This document shows positions 45,071-55,733 of a stretch of DNA of 64,000 bases, one piece after another. A model generated the notes under the pieces. That model was not told the DNA's origin, did not search any database, and was given only the letters and a program-made list of their open reading frames with translations. Origin of the DNA: Megamerina dolium (Eukaryota > Arthropoda > Insecta > Diptera > Megamerinidae); contig OY978526.1 in NCBI GenBank assembly GCA_963854835.1, positions 77,534,418 to 77,598,417 on the forward strand, given 5' to 3'. The position numbers were made by a program, and so were the translations under genes. Position 1 is the stretch's first letter. Each line of letters starts with the position of its first letter.

Positions 45071-45454
45071 CGAGGAAAAATATGTTGTATGAAATCACTG
45101 ATGATGTTTACTAATTGATGTAAACAAGTGTCGAACTCATAAAAAAAAGGGATGCACAGTCGATAATAGCTCAATATGCTCACTAACGCCACCTACGAGC
45201 AACCAGCGTATTTAAGCTTGTACACCTGGTATATCGACTATTTAGTTTTTATGTTCCATCACAATTTGTTGAGTCGCGGGGTTTAGTAATTTCACACCGT
45301 ATTCAATGTGTCTTTTCTTTTTAATCGTCTATGGCCTGTGCTCAGCAACAAATGCCTAGCAAGAGGATTCGGATGGTTGTTACATTTTTGAATGTAGCTT
45401 CTGCAGGACTTTGCAACTTCTTTAGAAATCGTGGGTACATTCAAATCTCAATGG

Positions 45455-46200
45455 ATGTTAACGTTCCTCATATACCAAGACGCGTTTACAATAATTCGCA
45501 GGCACTTGAGAGTGTAGTCGCTGCAATTTTCCGATATTTGAGGGAGATGCGGTGTCCCATAACTGAATACCATAAGTCCAGATTGGCTTCAGTATTACTT
45601 TATAATATAGCACTATATATTGCAGATTCAACTTTAAGCTTTTGTGTAACAGCCACCATAACTGATTAATTTTTAGCTTGATCTGAGTTTTCTTTGCCTC
45701 TATGTGATTGTTCCAGATCAGCCTTCTGTCGAGGTGAATACCCAAGTACTTTGTTAAGGGACATTGTGGAACTGATTGGCCATCTATTTTAAGTGGGGGA
45801 CATGCATCTAGCCTTAGTGTGAAGGTTACATATACGCTTTTTGATTCATTGACTTTTATGGTTAGTAAACTTAGATTTCGAGAGAATCGAGATGAGTCTG
45901 CAGGAGTTTAGCAGCTTCTATGGGGTTAGAGCGAGAGAACAATATTGCCGTATCATCAGCAAAAGTCGATATGAGGAGACATTTGCAGGCAGCAATAATT
46001 TGAGTTTGTAAATAAGGCCATCGTGTCATACTTTATCGAAAGCTTGAGTGATATCAAGAAAGACAGCTGAGCAATACTTTTTTTCTTCAAAACTGTTCCT
46101 TATCAGAGTTACAATGCGATGAATTTGCGCTACTGTGCCGTGCTGTTTTCTAAATCCATGTAGGGGAATCAGTTGGTTAAGGTTAATAAATTTCATGATT
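45455..46200 (-). pseudogene. Jockey-type non-LTR retrotransposon RT remnant
   Basis: Minus-strand blocks in order: LHGFRKQHGTVAQIHRIV and EEKKYCSAVFLDITQAFDKV (46026-46180, RT motif A with the catalytic Asp), STFADDTAILFSRSNPIEAA near 45920-45980 (catalytic FADD), KVNESKSVYVTF near 45820, YLGIHLDRRLIWNNHI (45690-45745) and LKPIWTYGIQLWDTASPSN near 45560. The region between motif A and FADD is deleted, and frames shift. Jockey-clade LINEs have this LGxHLDRRLTW block. Confidence 0.8.
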
Positions 46201-46610
46201 TCACAATCATGAGCAATATTGCAATTGCAAATATATCGTGAGGAAAATTGCATCCAGCAATAGCCACTCATTATGCCTTAATCTCAAAAGTCTAGGTGAA
46301 ATCGTTCGCAGCAGGAATACGGAAATGTTAATTGGTACAATTATTGGCAACGGTGGTGTTGTTGATGTCAGTATGGCCGTTAGCATCGGTACTGTTGTCA
46401 TTCACTCCCTCATGCAGTGGCAAATTAAGGAAGCTTGCAACATCATGTGGGGCCATCCATAGCATCTCAGCGTGCAGGTCCGATCTGCAACACATGCGAA
46501 GAGGTGTTCACAGTGTGGGGACCAGTATCGCAGTGTGGGCAAATGTCCGGAACATCGGGATCCAAGCGATACGAAAATAAATAGAAATTCATAAGTATTA
46601 CTTTATACAT
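46201..46610. other. Probable mobile-element debris
   Basis: GC-richer than its surroundings. A plus-strand Cys-rich reading near 46495-46560 (CSQCGDQY...GKCP) faintly resembles a gag-type zinc knuckle, but is too short to name. Confidence 0.3.
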
Positions 46611-47202
46611 ACAATTTATTCCATTTCATCCTTACCAATGGTTTGGAAATCATGGCATAGGAAAGAGCAAAAGAAACATCTATTGACAAAGACAACGTTA
46701 TTATTCAACCGTTGATGAAAAATGTTGCCAAACCGTTGGCAAAAGATCCAGAAAATAAGTTAATGAAATATTTTTATAAAGTTTACCAAATTGTTAACGG
46801 AAAAAATTAAAGTGGACATATTCTACTTCTAGCTGACGCTAGTTAGAAATCCCAAGCGCTGACAGCTTCTTCGGTACTATGTCTTGGGGTTTCCTATTTT
46901 GCGTTTACAATTTATTCCATTTCATCCTTACCAATGGTTTGGAAATCATGGCATAGGAAAGAGCAAAAGAAACATCTATTGACAAAGACAACGTTATTAT
47001 TCAACCGTTGATGAAAAATGTTGCCAAACCGTTGGCAAAAGATCCAGAAAATAAGTTAATGAAATATTTTTATAAAGTTTACCAAATTGTTAACGGAAAA
47101 AATTAAAGTGGACATATTCTACTTCTAGCTGACGCTAGTTAGAAATCCCAAGCGCTGACAGCGTCTTCGGTACTATGTCTTGGGGGTTCCTATTTCGCGT
47201 TG
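46611..47202. repeat. Near-identical tandem duplication of 296 bp
   Basis: The first unit is 46611-46906 and the second begins at 46907 with the same ACAATTTATTCCATTTCATC. Differences are few (GACAGCTTCTTCGG versus GACAGCGTCTTCGG; TTGGGGTTTCC versus TTGGGGGTTCC; ATTTTGCGT versus ATTTCGCGT). Each unit contains a short frame ending in ...KVYQIVNGKN and a stop, of unknown origin. The near identity means a recent event or an assembly duplicate. Confidence 0.95.
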
Positions 47203-47490
47203 TCCTTCAGCGGTTTCCGAATATAACACTTTCTTATGTAATGCGTGACAAAGACGATTTCTGAAACATTCATTCATTCAACCAAAATCGGTTGTAAGTG
47301 GCGAGTTCAAACGTGAAGCAGTCACAAAAATATTATACTATTATTAGATGAAAAACATGTTATAACTTTTTACCACCATATTGCACTTGTCCTTCCGAAT
47401 TTTGCGTTACTTTATACAATATAAGATTCGAATTCTCATTAATAAGGTATTTGGAAACTTGCAACACCAGGTAAGTATAAATTATAAAGA
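47203..47490. other. No recognisable gene
   Basis: Spacer between the tandem duplication and an RT remnant. Confidence 0.35.
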
Positions 47491-47499
47491 TCTTGTTGT

Positions 47500-47990
47500 T
47501 GTTGCAACAGACAACGACTTCGAGATCACAAGCATTCGCGTTTCCTGGCAGCGAAAGCAGTATTCTGCCGGGTTTGCAGAAACCGCCACTGTGTGTCGCT
47601 TATGGGTGGCGTCCAAATTGGAGCCACGTAGTTGATGATCGACCTGCCGATGGCCTTATAGGTGATGAGCACCGTCTCCTTGTCTTTCCCCCAGCCAGTG
47701 GCTTAAGGACATTATTTCTGCTATGCAACCTTTGGGTGGTGTATTCAACATGCGCAGCAAAGGTCATAAGACTGTTGAAAGTAACTCCGAGGATTTTAGG
47801 TCTATTCATGGTTGGAATAGTTCTGCCATCGACAGCCACCGAGAACACGGCTTCGATCTGTTCTCACTGCAATCGGGTGTCCGCCCCGGAACAGACTCTG
47901 GACTCTTCGATTACTTCCGATGTTTGGACCAAGGATTGCTACTTCAGACTCATATTTCGAAAGATCTTGTTCGAAGTGTTCGATTAGTGG
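47500..47990 (-). pseudogene. Non-LTR retrotransposon RT C-terminal remnant
   Basis: Minus strand 47600-47848 reads VDGRTIPTMNRPKILGVTFN, then HSRNNVLKPLAGG and IRPSAGRSS. These are the VDGxxIPTVxNPKILGVTFD, RNxVLKSLAGS and YKAIGRSV blocks at the end of a LINE reverse transcriptase. It is a different family from the jockey-type piece at 45.5-46.2 kb. Confidence 0.7.
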
Positions 47991-48055
47991 GTTAATCGTT
48001 TATTTTCAATATTGTTTAGCGGCTAGTTGAATATTATGAATAAAGATGCTTGAGT

Positions 48056-48417
48056 GGGTGCCGTAGCTCAGTGGTTAGTGTGTTCGCCTTCTGATCTGTA
48101 GGTCGTGGTTCAATCCCCGGCTGATGCATAACAAATTTAATATCGGTAAGATTTTTCTTTCGAACGGTACCCACCTGTCGGCAAGCAATTGGCAATTCTT
48201 CCGACAGTAACAACTTGCCATGAAAAAGCTTCCTAAAGAACTCTGTGACAAAGCTCAGAAAAAGTGATGTCACAAGTGTTCTGCCGTTCGGAACCGGCTA
48301 AAATAAGTAGGTCCCTCCTAATATTGTCCAAAATTTAAGACGCACAACAGTAATGGAAGAGAAGCTCGGCCAATGAGCCCTTTGGGACTTTATGTGCCAC
48401 ATATTTATTTTTTATTT
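48056..48417 (+). mobile_element. SINE, full-length copy with 13-bp target duplication
   Basis: The best reference copy in the window. Head GGGTGCCGTAGCTCAGTGG (A box), GGTTCAATCCCCGGC (B box), the unrelated central body and a TATTTATTTTTTATTT tail. It is flanked by the perfect direct repeat AAGATGCTTGAGT at 48043-48055 and 48418-48430. A Pol III-promoter tRNA head, a body, a short AT tail and a variable target duplication define a tRNA-derived SINE. Its mobilising partner LINE is not identifiable from this window. Confidence 0.95.
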
Positions 48418-48746
48418 AAGATGCTTGAGTCAGCGGATAATCTAATATACTCCCCTTTACTTATTGAGAAAATTGATGTTTGATATGATAAATGAAACAA
48501 ATGTTAAATTATGCTGCTGTAAAAATATATATGCATCTATCTAGATACATATATCTTCGTACCTCTCCGTAAAACAGTGGAAAGTATACGGTAATTTATT
48601 ACTTTTCATACTTATGATCTATGTGGAATTGTAAAAAAAATATTATTGGAATATGATTGGGAATTTGTTCAAATAGAACTGAACGAATTATTGATTTCTA
48701 CATACATTTGTACTGTGGAAGACAAAAACAAACATATTGAAGTGAC

Positions 48747-50703
48747 TTATTTTTTGATGCGATCCATATAGGCATTCCATAAATGATCGCGATATAATTT
48801 TGCAGCTGATTTGCGACATTCTGCCTCCAAAATACCACGTCCAACTACACAAATATCAGCACCCTTCTCCAGTACCGCATGCTCTGGTGTATTATATTGT
48901 TGTCCAAATGCATCAGCATTGTCAGCCAATTTCACACCAGGTGTTAATTGTATTAGACCAGGAAAGGCGAAACAATCGATCGATTGACAAACGATACCAG
49001 CAACCAAATCAACATCTGGACCTTCGGTGGCAATTTTATTGGTGGCCTCTTTGTATTTGGCATCAATTAAATTACCACTTGCGGACATCTCACCCAAAAG
49101 GAAGACCCCACCAAATGTACTGCCACCAGCCTTAATTCCCTGTAATATACTACGACCAGTTATGGAATGTGCTGTTACAAGGTCAGCCCACGCGGCAATC
49201 TTGTAGATGCCTTTGCCATATTGCATTGCTACCGTATTACCAATATCGGCAAATTTGCGATCTTCCATTATGAGGAAATTATGCTTTTTTGCAATAGTTT
49301 TTAGGGTTGTCGCAAAGCTTGCACTGAAATCCTCAATAATATCGACATGTGTCTTTAATACACATATATATGGACCACATTGTTCGGCTGCCTCCAATAT
49401 ATCATTGCATTTTAGTAAATCAGCAGCCAAGCATAGATTTGTTTTCTTCGTTGACATCAGTCTAAATAGTCGTTTGGCTAAATCGCATTTAGCCAAATTC
49501 GCACGATTCTCAAAGGACATTTTTGTACGTACAAAATCATTCACTATATTGAAGGGTAGAACATAAAAAAGAAAAAAAATTGTTAATAATTGAACGAGTT
49601 ATGCAAATTATTAACACACACAGACATAACAATATGGTATAATCTTATCAATTTAGGGAAATCGGTTGATAAAAATCTAATCAGTCAAGTAGACAGAGCA
49701 AAATAATGAGATGCTACACATTAAGTTAGCTTGATTACAAAGCGACCCTGAACAAGTTCAGACGAATGTCATACAAACAAATATTTAATTTGTTATTTTC
49801 ACCGTCTTCTATAAGTCATACGAAATTCGAATGATAGGCGAAAGTTTATCATATCGAATTAAAGTGAATCAATTGATGCATTTAGAAAGAATTTCATACA
49901 TGAGGTACAGTAAAAATGCTTAAAAATAAAATAATCAAAGAGATCACACAAATTGTATTACTCACCAACTTCTTTTTTCTGATCAATGAAGGAGCCATCA
50001 GTATTTATCTGGCATAACCCAATATATTTGGCTACAGCAAAGACTGTCTCCTTTTGAATTTTTCCAGCATCCAGCAATGTGTGCATGAGAAAGTTGAGAG
50101 TGAATAGTGAATGCATACGTACTCCGTGATTAGCAATATTCTCAACGCCTCCCTGTTCACGATCGACAACAACCATAGCGTCCGTAACACGTATACCTTC
50201 ACTCTCAAGGTCACGTACCGTTTCCAATATACTGGAACCAGAAGTGACAACATCCTCAATTATAAGACATGTATCACCGGCCATATATATACCTTCTATG
50301 AGCTTCTTTGTACCATAGGCTTTAGCTTCTTTGCGGCGCACCAACATTGGAGTTCCCTGTTGCACGGACACCAAGGTGGCCAAGGGCAATGCTGTATATG
50401 GTACACCACAAACATGCTTCGCGTTCAATTTATTGGCCTTAATGTATGACACTAATAGATTTCCAACTTTTTGCTATTATCATATTAAAATATTTTAGTA
50501 GATTAAATGGAATTAAATACAAACACATTGTTGCCCCTTTACACACTTACCATTAAATCCGGATAACTGACAATCACACGCAAGTCAAAGTAAACCGGTG
50601 AATTGATACCGACCTTCATCCGAAAGTCACCAAATTTGAAAGCATTGATATCGAACAATTTCAATGCTAACGCCTTCAATTCGTTTGTATTCCCTGTAGC
50701 CAT
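48747..50703 (-). CDS. r-l: Bifunctional UMP synthase (OPRTase + OMP decarboxylase)
   Basis: Three exons on the minus strand: 50551-50703, 49966-50473 and 48747-49543, with GT-AG borders and matching phases, 1458 nt (485 residues). Residues 1 to about 210 are orotate phosphoribosyltransferase, including [16 protein letters not shown] near the N-terminus and the PRPP-binding loop [11 protein letters not shown] at 122-132. Residues from about 225 are OMP decarboxylase with LKTHVD at 283-288 and the catalytic DRKFAD at 315-320 (Asp-Lys-Asp network complete). It converts orotate plus PRPP to OMP and then UMP, the last two steps of pyrimidine synthesis, in the cytosol. Length matches animal UMPS (about 480-495). 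The start ATG at 50701-50703 opens the conserved N-terminus. No defect seen. Confidence 0.95.
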
Positions 50704-51405
50704 ATTGATTGAGTATTAATAAAGCACAAAATAAATTTATTATAAAACTGATTCTCCTATAAAAAAAAACGGCACTTCAACCCGTCCACCAACTGTTCAC
50801 GTGTGACAATAAAATAACATTATGTTGATATAGTGATGATAACACAACAGGTTCGTTTAAATAAATAATCGATAAATATGAAATGATAATATCGATTTTA
50901 TGAATTCGTGAGTCGTTCATTTATATTTTACTGCTTGTTATTAACAAGTATTTATTAGGCAAATCTTATTACATCTTTTGCCAATAGTGTAAAATAACAG
51001 CAATATGTATTATTTACATTGAATTTTCGAGAAGTTACACTTCGCCCATAAACCAATTACTACATATCACGTAGCCAGCCTACCGTGTAATTGTAATCGA
51101 ATTAGGGACGGTTAGGGACGTTACACTTTTAAAGTTTTCGTTTTGTTTACATTTCATTAATCGTTTGTTAACGATTTGACGATTGCAAACTACTTTCTAT
51201 TATGAAAACCAGTCAGGCAATCGATGGTTATTATTGAAGGAGCAGTAAAGTAAATACAATAAACACTTATTGAACAAGAAAGGCAAACAACAAACATGTG
51301 CTGTTGGCACTACAAGAACACTCTTTAGATGTTATACGCACTAAAGCATCAAAATTTGTTCTATTTGAACTTTATATATAAAATATATATAATAAAAAAA
51401 ATATA
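50704..51405. other. Upstream flank of UMP synthase
   Basis: Should contain the promoter and 5' UTR of the minus-strand gene. No distinct TATA box was chosen. AATCGATA-type motifs occur near 50868 and 50892 and could be DREF-like sites. Confidence 0.35.
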
Positions 51406-51770
51406 AAAAATAAATATGTGGGACTTATAAGCCCCGAAGGGCTCTTTGGCCGAGCTTCTCTTCCATTACTGTTGTGCGTGTTAAATTTTGGATAGTATTA
51501 GAACGGACCTATCGTACTTATGTTAACCGGTTCCTAACGGCAGAACTCTTGCGACATCACCTTTTCTGAGCTTTGCCACATAGTTATTTTAGAAGCTTTT
51601 CCATGGCAAATTGTTACTGCCGGAAGAATTGCCAATTGGTTGCCGACAGGTGGGTACCGTTCGAAAGAAAAATCTTTTCGATATTAAATTTGTTGTGCTT
51701 CAGCCGGGGATTGAACCCACGACCTTCAAATCGGTAGCTCGATTCAGTAACTGCTGAACGTCAATTATCG
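51406..51770 (-). mobile_element. SINE, near full-length copy
   Basis: Reverse orientation: tail AATAAATATGTGGGAC, CTCTTTGGCCGAGCTTCTC, GGATAGTATTAGAACGGACC, CGGTTCCTAACGGCAGAA, CATGGCAAATTGTTACTGCC, GACAGGTGGGTACCGTTCG, TCTTTTCGATATTAAATTTG and GCCGGGGATTGAACCCACG (B-box complement). Beyond the B box the head diverges (GGTAGCTCGATTCAGTAAC), so the A-box end is altered or fused to other sequence. Confidence 0.85.
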
Positions 51771-51978
51771 TTATCGTTATGGGCAATTAACGACACTTAT
51801 AATTAAGAGCTATTCTGTATACGTTGGTTAACTACATTTGTAGTTAAATGAAACCGTTAATTAATGACAAATATAACGAAGGGTAAAGAGGAAAAATAAG
51901 TAGTCGTGAGAGCTTTACGGCAATTATCGTTACGTTTCTCCTGTGGTTTGAGTTTGTTAATAAATTATAAAAAAAAAA

Positions 51979-52468
51979 ATGCCTTTTGAATATATTGGTA
52001 GCGAAATTATTCAAAATTTTACGCAAAGGTCAGAAAGACCAAATCTTAGGCATTTGAAGGCAAATCAAGATGCTTATGATTTAGGTGACCACCAATTCGT
52101 GAAGCTTTACCGGATATCGAAGGATGAAGTTTCCAAACTGCGTGGAACGAGAATCACAGCAATTATACGCGTTACGGTTTTACGCAACCGGTTTCTTTCA
52201 ACGGCCTGTTGGCAAGCAGTGGGGCATTGCGATGAGTAAATCATCTATCAGTCGGTGTTTGCACAGTGTGACTGACGCTATTAATGCAAATTTATTCCGG
52301 CAATGGGTGCAGTTTCCCATGACATCAGCGAACCGACATGTTGCTAGAGAGACCTTTGCCACTGCTCGACAACCATTTCCAGGCGCCATTTGTGCAATAG
52401 AAGGCACGAACGTAGCAATTCGAGCTCCAAAAGAACACGAAGAAGCATATGTGAACCACCACCAATGC
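51979..52468 (+). pseudogene. PIF/Harbinger transposase, N-terminal remnant
   Basis: Starts with MPFEYIGSEII. A +1 frameshift lies near 52130-52150; in the second frame ALRFYATGFFQRPVGKQWGI, SKSSISRCLHSVTDAIN and FPGAICAIEGTNVAIRAPKE match the HARBI1-like blocks. The first catalytic Asp of the CIDGTH motif is Glu here (AIEGTN). The match stops abruptly after YVNHHQ at about 52468, where piggyBac-type sequence begins, so the second half of the transposase (remaining catalytic Asp and Glu) is absent. Confidence 0.8.
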
Positions 52469-52469
52469 A

Positions 52470-53945
52470 AGTATTTTACTATTTCTTAACGACGAACTTA
52501 ATTCAAATGATTGTAGAAGAAACCAATCGCGCAGCTCTTGTAGACGTTGATGACATACACCACTATATTGGAATTTTGAAAAACATGTTTATATACATAT
52601 CGGTATACAAATTTGAGGAGCTACTGGGGTAAACATGCATTTGCACCAATTAGGAATTGCATGAGCCAAAACAAATTCGAAGCCATAAAACAATACTTAT
52701 CACCACGTGATGAAAATGACGAGTTAAGATCCTTTGTTTCGCATAAGAAACTTTGCTGGCGAATTGAACAAGAGATTCGATTCAGCGTCAAAACAAGCTC
52801 GCCTTTGCGTCGATGAACAAATGTGTGGTACAAAATTGAACCATCGCCTTCGGTAATATATGCTAAATAAGCCACACAAATGGGGCATTAAATTATTCGT
52901 ACTATGCGATTCTTTTGCCTATAGATTCGAAATTGTAGTGGAGCAGGAGATAATGTCATTTTGCCGGGCCACCCAGATATTGGCCTCTCGGCTAATATTG
53001 TTTTTCGTTTATCCGAAACTGTAAACAACTTTGTTAATCACATTATGTTTTTACACAATTTTTATATGACAGTTCCATTGATGGTGTATTTGCGTGCTAG
53101 CGGTATTTATAGTCTAGGGACAGTGCGCGCAAATCGTATTCTTAACTGCAAACTGCCATTGGATAATAATATCAAAAACGAGCCAAGAGGATTTGTAACA
53201 GAATATGTGGCATCCGCATATGGTGTACAAGCAATGTATTATGGAAAGACAACAAGGCCGTTCGTTTGTTATCCACATATGTTGGAGCTAAGCCATATAT
53301 AAAATAAATTTTTAATGAACAAATCTCAAAGGTATCACATTACGATAGGAAATCAAAACAGTACCTTGAAGTCGATTGCCCGCAAATTATACGAGAATAT
53401 AACTGTCATAAGGGTGACGTCGATTTAATGGAAGGCCTCATGGATCGTTACCATATTAGAGCAAAAACTAGAGATACGACGAGTCGTCTATTTTACCATT
53501 TAATTGATATGACGGCAACGAATGCATATATATTATATAGACGCATTGAAATATATAAATTGAACAACTTTAACACATGTTTAGAAAATAATGAAGATAA
53601 GTTGATTGAGTTATCGACATTTCGGGAAGGCATCTCTGCAGGCCTAGTTGCATATCAAGCAAAACAGTTAGCTGGTCGACCCAGTTAGTGGATTGTATCG
53701 AACATCTACAGCAAGTTCTCCGCAACCAAGTACATCAAAAAGTGGCAGCAAAGCTATTCATCCTCTTGTAGATATCAGATATGACAACATCAATCATTAT
53801 CCTGTGTGGCAAGATAGGAAGGGTGGCAAGAAATGGTGCAAGCATTCTGAAAAATCTCAAACGCAATGTATTTGTTTCAAATGTAAGCTTCATTTATGCT
53901 GTTCGAGCCATAAAAATTGTTTTTTTTTTAACTATCATAACCGAA
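52470..53945 (+). pseudogene. PiggyBac transposase remnant
   Basis: Frames shift several times but the family order is clear. FLTTNLIQMIVEETNRA (52475-52535) is followed by NKFEAIKQYLSPRDENDE, LCVDEQMCGTKL near 52803-52838 (first catalytic Asp present), YMLNKPHKWGIKLFVLCDS near 52859-52915 and LHNFYMTVPLMVYL near 53050-53090. The LDNFY Asp in that block, the second catalytic residue, is His. GIYSLGTVRANRI, DVDLMEGLMDRYHIRAKTR (third Asp present) and a Cys-rich C-terminal finger CFKCKLHLCCSSHKNCF follow. At least four breaks (near 52630, 52805-52860, 53300 and 53690). The first part of the protein is missing and replaced by the Harbinger fragment. Confidence 0.85.
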
Positions 53946-55703
53946 AGTAAATAATAACTACTTTTCATATGAACTTGTAGTTAATTTAGTCTGAAGTCCA
54001 CTGAGTGCCTTGTACTGGTTTGTGCTGGCTTACAAATCATTTTTTGAAATCAGAGGACCAAATTTACCCAAAAAAACAAAAAATTGTTCCTATAATTTTA
54101 GCTCATTATTTTTAAATTCGGCATTAGAGGGTTAAATAAAAAATTGAATTGCTGAGATCAGGGCTACACATTAAAGAGAAATGCCAAAGAGTTCAGATAA
54201 GTTATTAGATGATGTCTCCAGATTTAGGAATTTTGTCTATTGATGCCACATACTTATTACTTGTTTTCTGTTGAATATATCTACGAAATAAAATTAAATA
54301 TTTCAAATTTTATTATAAGTTGAAATGATTATAATTTATTTGAATGCATTTTTTTGGGTTTTTTTTTTACTTAAATTTAAATAAAATATTCAAGTACAAA
54401 GTTATACATATTTTTTTGCCTTTTTGTGGTTGTTACTTTATATATAGTAAATATGTATGTATGTATGTATGCATGTATGTATGTATAATATTAAGTAAAT
54501 ATTAATAAGTGTTGTTATTAATTCATTTTATGTATGTATGATGCTTCTTTAACACTCTCTCTCTCTTTCTATTGTTTAATTTTTTGCTTAACATTTTTTA
54601 ACCGTTGATTTCATTGTAATGCAATATAATTTGAAACACACACATATACTGAGAGAATGAATACTAATTGTTTACGATTTAATATTCTTGCGAAAAGAAA
54701 TTCACTTACAATTACAATTCAATTCAATTTAGAGTTCAATTACAATTTAGAGTTAATTTAAAAGAATTAGGAGCGGGGCTAAAAGAAAAAAAGAAAGAAG
54801 AATTTAGAAAAACACATTTTCTTATTTTCTTTTTCTTTGTCATATTGCAATTCTACGTATACGCTCAACATTATTTTTATTTTCGTTTTCGATTTGAATA
54901 TGTGCTATATACATATATACTACATATTTAGTATATGTATATATTTGTTTCTCATAATTTTGTCAAAAATATTTCTATTGTTTACTTATTCATTTATTTT
55001 TAATACACAATTGTCACTTATTCAATGAAAGAATAAAAGAAAAAGAAAATGATAATATCTAGTAATAATATATCATCCATTTAAGTACAATTATAAAAAT
55101 ATCGCATTTGTTGTCTTTGTTCTTTTTTCTTCTTCTACATCACTACCATTCGTTTCTATTTTGTAGAAATTAGAATTAGAATCTGCTTCGAAAGAATAGA
55201 AGAAAATTAATTTCTTTAACTTTCGAAATTACCACTTTATCAAATTTCTTAGGCGTCCTCTATAATTTTGTTGTTGTTCATTTTTGCTTGCTAATACTAC
55301 ATAATAAAATTTTTACACTGCATTTTAATTAATTTATTTTCTCTAAATTCTAAGTACTTTGCCGTTTAATTTCAGTCCTTTCCAAAATGTCCTTTTTAAC
55401 AAACAAATGTAATCAAAAGCAAATGAGAAGAACAAAACAAAATAATATTCACCTCTTTATATTTATTTTGCTTGTTTCTTCTTGTAAAATTAATCGTTTT
55501 CTAAACATCTACTTTCTATCTACCATTATATTATCTTCATATTATGCCGCTACTCATATATGTCTGCTCTTTTTCACTTAAGCCTAAAATTTCAAATCGT
55601 TTCTACTTAAAGACAGCTTTTATATTTTAACTTCCTTCGCAGAACGTCACCTGCAGTAAACATGCTCAAAGTGGAACACTCATGTAAAATATATGTGTTC
55701 AAC

Positions 55704-55733
55704 CAAAGAATATTGAATATTCAATATTCTTTG
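55704..55733. repeat. 30-bp perfect palindrome
   Basis: CAAAGAATATTGAAT followed directly by its reverse complement, with no spacer. TTCAACC lies shortly before it and TTCAACC directly after. Confidence 0.9.

Larger units (their letters stand above)
43816..45229 (-). mobile_element. Mariner transposon, dead, with a SINE inside
   Basis: Terminal repeats: the right end (element 5') reads CCAGGTGTACAAGCTTAAATAC on the minus strand up to 45229, followed by TA at 45230-45231. The left end reads TCAGGTGTACAAAAATAC from 43816. Both begin YCAGGTGTACAA. The transposase frame lies between them. A SINE at 43890-44092 splits the 3' end of the gene. The native end can still be read left of the SINE: after the target duplication the minus strand gives SEGKYFE and a stop near 43865-43885. 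Confidence 0.85.

Noticed and set aside
44316..45118. Plus-strand open frames of 63-102 codons
   Set aside because: Opposite-strand shadows of the mariner transposase.
47493..47987. 164-codon plus-strand frame
   Set aside because: Antisense shadow of the RT remnant, whose minus-strand reading has clear family blocks.
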